NCBI GenBank assembly: GCA_002690755.1
Contig: NZFT01000020.1
Span: 4,250 to 13,853 of the forward strand
Length of the DNA: 9,604 nucleotides
From: Phycisphaerae bacterium
GTDB taxonomy: Bacteria > Planctomycetota > Phycisphaerae > Phycisphaerales > SM1A02
Direction: 5' to 3'
Below the pieces are notes generated by a model that saw only the letters and a list, made by a program, of their open reading frames with translations, had not been told where the DNA came from and made no database searches. Shown here in pieces: positions 7,035 through 9,604 of this stretch. A program made the position numbers and the translations under genes. The first letter of the stretch is position 1; each line of letters starts with the position of its first letter.

Positions 7035-9604
7035 GAAGAACCAAGAAGCCAGGATGCGACGCCGACCTCGGCCGGAACGCTCGCCAAATCGTACTCGCCC
7101 GCGGCCTCCGAGCCCGAGGTCCGCGAGGCCTGGGCGCGGCACCGCGACTTCCACGCCGAACCCGCCGACGCCGGCGGATCCGTCGAGGAAGCCTTCTCGG
7201 TGCTCATCCCGCCGCCGAACGTGACCGCGGCGCTCCACCTCGGACACGCGTTCAACAACACGCTTCAGGACGTGCTGGTCCGCTACCACCGGATGAAGGG
7301 CGACCGGACCCTCTGGATGCCCGGCACCGATCATGCGGGCATCGCCACCCAGACCGTGGTGGAGAAGCGACTGCTTCGACAGGGGAAGCGTCGCACCGAT
7401 TTCAGTCGCTCGGCGTTCATCGAACAGGTCCAGGCCTGGAAGGACGAATACGAGACCACGATTCTCGAACAGCTTTCGGAGATGGGATGTTCGTGCGATT
7501 TCGACCGCACCCGTTTCACCATGGATCCGGTCTGCGCCGACGCGGTGCGTGAAGCGTTCTTCCGGCTCTTCGACGACGGACTGGTCTATCGCGGCAAGCG
7601 TCTGGTCAACTGGGACCCCGCGACCCGGACCGCGCTGGCCGACGACGAGGTCGAGATGCGCGACGTCCCCGGGCACATGTGGTACCTGCGGTATCCGCTC
7701 GCCGATGGCGACGGTTTCGTCACCGTCGCGACCACCCGTCCCGAGACGATGCTCGGCGACACCGCGATCGCGATCAATCCACGGGATCCCCGGGCCGCCG
7801 GTCTCCGCGGACGCTCGGTCCGGGTGCCGATCACGGATCGGATCGTTCCGATCGTGGAGGACGACTACGTGGTGCTTCCCACCGCGGTCGCGGAGGAACT
7901 GGGCCTCGGCCCCGAAGCGATCAACGACCCCAAGGCGGCGCTCGCGACCGGCTTTCTGAAGGTGACGCCCGCGCACGATCCCAACGACTGGGAGATCGGT
8001 CTCCGGCACGAACTTCCGGTGGTGAACGTCATGGCTCCGGACGGTTCGATCTCCACCGAACACGGCTGGTCCGACGGCCTGACGGAAGAGGCCCGCGGCT
8101 TCGTCGGCCTGCGCCGGGAGGACGCTCGCACCGCGATCGTCGCCTGGTTCGAGGATCACGGTCAGCTGGAATCCGTTCGCGATCACGAGCACGCGGTCGG
8201 CCACAGCTATCGAAGTCACGTTCCGATCGAACCCTACCTCTCCGACCAGTGGTACGTCCGGGTCACCGACGACCGGCTTGCGGGCAGCGCCCTGCGATCG
8301 ATGGATCCCGATCAGCGCGGCGTCGACGCCGCGGACGGGGCCGAGGCCGCCGACGCCCCGCCGATGTCGGGTGATGGTGGACTTCGGTTCTTCCCCGATC
8401 GGTACGCGAAGACCTTCCGGAACTGGCACGAGAACATCCGCGACTGGTGCATCTCCCGGCAACTCTGGTGGGGGCATCGGATTCCGGTGTGGTCCCGGAT
8501 CGTCGCCGCCGAGGACGCCGATGCATCGATCCGCGACGTCGCCCGCGATGCGGGTGACGAGATGATCGCGACCGAGAGCGTCTGGACCACGCGGGGCTGC
8601 GCCCATCGCGTGCGGATGCTCGGCGACGGGACGATCGAGGAGACGGTCTGCGTGCCCCGCCCTTCGACGCTGGGTGACGATGCGGAGGCCGTGGTGTCCG
8701 CCCTCGAAGCCGACGGATTCGAACAGGATCCGGACGTGCTGGACACCTGGTTCTCGAGCGCCCTCTGGCCCCTGTCCACCATGGGCTGGCCCGAGCCGGC
8801 GGCGCACGCGGAGGCGATTCCCGAGGGGAACCGCCTGCTCGAGACCTTCAATCCGAGTTCGGTGCTCTGCACCGCGCGGGAGATCATCACGCTCTGGGTC
8901 AGCCGGATGGTGATGTTCAACCGGTATTTCGAGGCCGCGCTTCCGTTCCGCGACGTCTTCATCCACGCGATGATCCAGGACGGTCACGGACAGAAGATGT
9001 CCAAGAGCCTCGGCAACGGCGTGGATCCGCGGGACATCATCGAGAGCCACGGCGCGGATGCGATGCGGTTCACGCTCGCCCAGCTCTCGACCGGCAGCCA
9101 GGACGTCCGGATGCCGGTCGACCTGGTCTGCCCGCACAGCGGTGAGACCTTCACCCCGGCGTTCGTGCGGAACGCCGCGGGCTATCAGGTCTCCGCCCCG
9201 GTCCAGAAGTCGCCGAAGGATCCGACGCTGGAGATGGTGACCTCCTACGGCGTGGCCACCGGCGAGGTCGAATCCGACGACGAACGCCCGCTCGCCCGCA
9301 ACACCTCCAGTCGATTCGATGCGGGACGGAACTTCTGCAACAAGCTCTGGAACGCGGTTCGTTTCGGGCTCTCCAATCTCGAGTCGCCGGCGGAGGCCGG
9401 TGGCGACGGCCCGCCTTCGCTGGTGGATCGCTGGATCGTCTCGCGGGTGCACCGGACCGAGCGGCTGGTCGCGGCGTCGATCGACGGCTATCAGTTCAAC
9501 CCGTACGCCGAAGCGATGTACGACCTCGTCTGGCGCGACTTCTGCGACTGGTATCTGGAGGCGGTGAAGCCGACGGTTCGAGGTGATCTCGGGCAGCAGC
9601 GGCG
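7032..9604 (+). CDS. valS: Valyl-tRNA synthetase, missing C-terminus (runs off right edge)
   Basis: ValRS charges tRNA-Val with valine in the cytosol. 857 codons are visible. The signatures occur in order: LAKSYSP (18-24); the HIGH box as HLGH (69-72) in the context PPPNVTAALHLGHAFNNTLQ; MPGTDHAGIATQ; the CP1 editing domain with TTRPET (234-239) and TPAHDPND, which includes Asp316; DWCISRQLWWGHRIPVW (471-487); DVLDTWFSS (568-576); and KMSKS (655-659) in GQKMSKSLGNGVDPRD. The anticodon-binding domain begins at NFCNKLWNA (767-775), and the end of that domain and the C-terminal coiled coil lie outside. Two segments differ from the E. coli layout: about 80 residues between VW487 and D568, and about 70 between P695 and N767. 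The ATG at 7032 is the only possible start, because an in-frame TAG stands 15 bases upstream and no other start codon precedes LAKSYSP. No Shine-Dalgarno is visible. Confidence 0.96.
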   Translation, partial: MEEPRSQDATPTSAGTLAKSYSPAASEPEVREAWARHRDFHAEPADAGGSVEEAFSVLIPPPNVTAALHLGHAFNNTLQDVLVRYHRMKGDRTLWMPGTDHAGIATQTVVEKRLLRQGKRRTDFSRSAFIEQVQAWKDEYETTILEQLSEMGCSCDFDRTRFTMDPVCADAVREAFFRLFDDGLVYRGKRLVNWDPATRTALADDEVEMRDVPGHMWYLRYPLADGDGFVTVATTRPETMLGDTAIAINPRDPRAAGLRGRSVRVPITDRIVPIVEDDYVVLPTAVAEELGLGPEAINDPKAALATGFLKVTPAHDPNDWEIGLRHELPVVNVMAPDGSISTEHGWSDGLTEEARGFVGLRREDARTAIVAWFEDHGQLESVRDHEHAVGHSYRSHVPIEPYLSDQWYVRVTDDRLAGSALRSMDPDQRGVDAADGAEAADAPPMSGDGGLRFFPDRYAKTFRNWHENIRDWCISRQLWWGHRIPVWSRIVAAEDADASIRDVARDAGDEMIATESVWTTRGCAHRVRMLGDGTIEETVCVPRPSTLGDDAEAVVSALEADGFEQDPDVLDTWFSSALWPLSTMGWPEPAAHAEAIPEGNRLLETFNPSSVLCTAREIITLWVSRMVMFNRYFEAALPFRDVFIHAMIQDGHGQKMSKSLGNGVDPRDIIESHGADAMRFTLAQLSTGSQDVRMPVDLVCPHSGETFTPAFVRNAAGYQVSAPVQKSPKDPTLEMVTSYGVATGEVESDDERPLARNTSSRFDAGRNFCNKLWNAVRFGLSNLESPAEAGGDGPPSLVDRWIVSRVHRTERLVAASIDGYQFNPYAEAMYDLVWRDFCDWYLEAVKPTVRGDLGQQR
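8493..8732 (+). other. Divergent segment replacing the zinc-ribbon region in ValRS
   Basis: Residues 488-567 lie between WWGHRIPVW and DVLDTWF. Many bacterial ValRS have here a short insert with two CxxC pairs that bind zinc. This protein has about 80 residues with only two isolated cysteines (TTRGCAHRV and EETVCVPRP) and an acidic character. It therefore appears to have lost the zinc site and to have a longer insert. The comparison is from memory of the family. Confidence 0.55.
9117..9329 (+). other. Extra segment before the ValRS anticodon-binding domain
   Basis: Residues 696-766 separate SQDVRMP from RNFCNKLWNA. In E. coli ValRS this join is only about 13-15 residues. The extra part starts with VCPHSGETFTP and has no partner CxxC. 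As I recall, related planctomycete enzymes carry a CPHC...CxxC zinc-ribbon-like insert at this spot, so this may be a degenerate version that has lost its metal ligands. Confidence 0.5.

Noticed and set aside
7034..7261. Upstream extension of the TPR lipoprotein frame into valS
   Set aside because: It would bury the signal peptide 76 residues inside the protein and lie antisense to the ValRS HIGH region.
6278..7552. 424-residue plus-strand open frame crossing the lipoprotein and valS starts
   Set aside because: It covers the TPR gene antisense and valS out of frame. Its composition is Arg/Gly-rich and it has no domain.
6855..9452. 865-residue open frame on the minus strand opposite valS
   Set aside because: valS on the plus strand is certain from its HIGH, editing and KMSKS motifs. 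The opposite frame is His/Arg/Gly-rich, has no domain, and is expected in GC-rich DNA.
1..9604. Very frequent GATC, TCGA and CGATCG words
   Set aside because: These follow from GAT/GAC, ATC and CGG/CGA codon use in coding frames. I cannot show enrichment without counting against a codon-shuffled control.
1..9604. Search for CRISPR, IS ends, tRNA/rRNA, riboswitches, toxin-antitoxin or defence islands
   Set aside because: Nothing with the needed repeats, motifs or structures was seen on either strand. The window is ordinary core and envelope gene content.

Overview
The window is GC-rich, densely coding bacterial chromosome. It looks like a planctomycete, possibly of the Phycisphaerae. This is inferred from three things: the style of the valyl-tRNA synthetase, which carries family-specific insertions; the long N-terminal leader of the LOG-family protein; and the very large AsmA-like protein. 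GC content and taxonomy were judged by eye, not computed.

There are six genes. Positions 1-227 (minus) hold the start of a LOG-family (TIGR00730-type) nucleotide phosphoribohydrolase-like gene that runs off the left edge. It overlaps, as GTGA, the stop codon of a 1480-residue AsmA/TamB-like inner-membrane-anchored protein at 224-4666 (minus), so the two form a translationally coupled pair. A 135-bp divergent intergenic region (4667-4801) separates this pair from a plus-strand pair: an 88-residue single-pass membrane protein (4802-5068) and, 31 bp later, a short-chain dehydrogenase with pteridine-reductase-like signatures (5100-5837). A 113-bp convergent gap (5838-5950) with two GC-rich hairpins follows. 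Next is a TPR-repeat lipoprotein on the minus strand (5951-7033). Its start codon interlocks with that of valS (7032 to the right edge, plus strand) inside one CATG palindrome.

Functionally this is mostly core or envelope content: translation (ValRS), a probable pterin or other carbonyl reductase, a nucleotide-salvage-type LOG enzyme, and two envelope proteins, one for lipid transport or outer-membrane homeostasis by family and one TPR scaffold. I see no CRISPR array, transposon, prophage, tRNA/rRNA, toxin-antitoxin or defence signature. The points most worth a second look are the zero-spacing divergent valS/lipoprotein starts, the architecture of the giant AsmA-like protein (an internal W...RPEG repeat and a helical insert), the PTR1-like active site of the reductase, and the extra segments in ValRS. 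Many long opposite-strand open frames exist, but they are GC-rich shadows.
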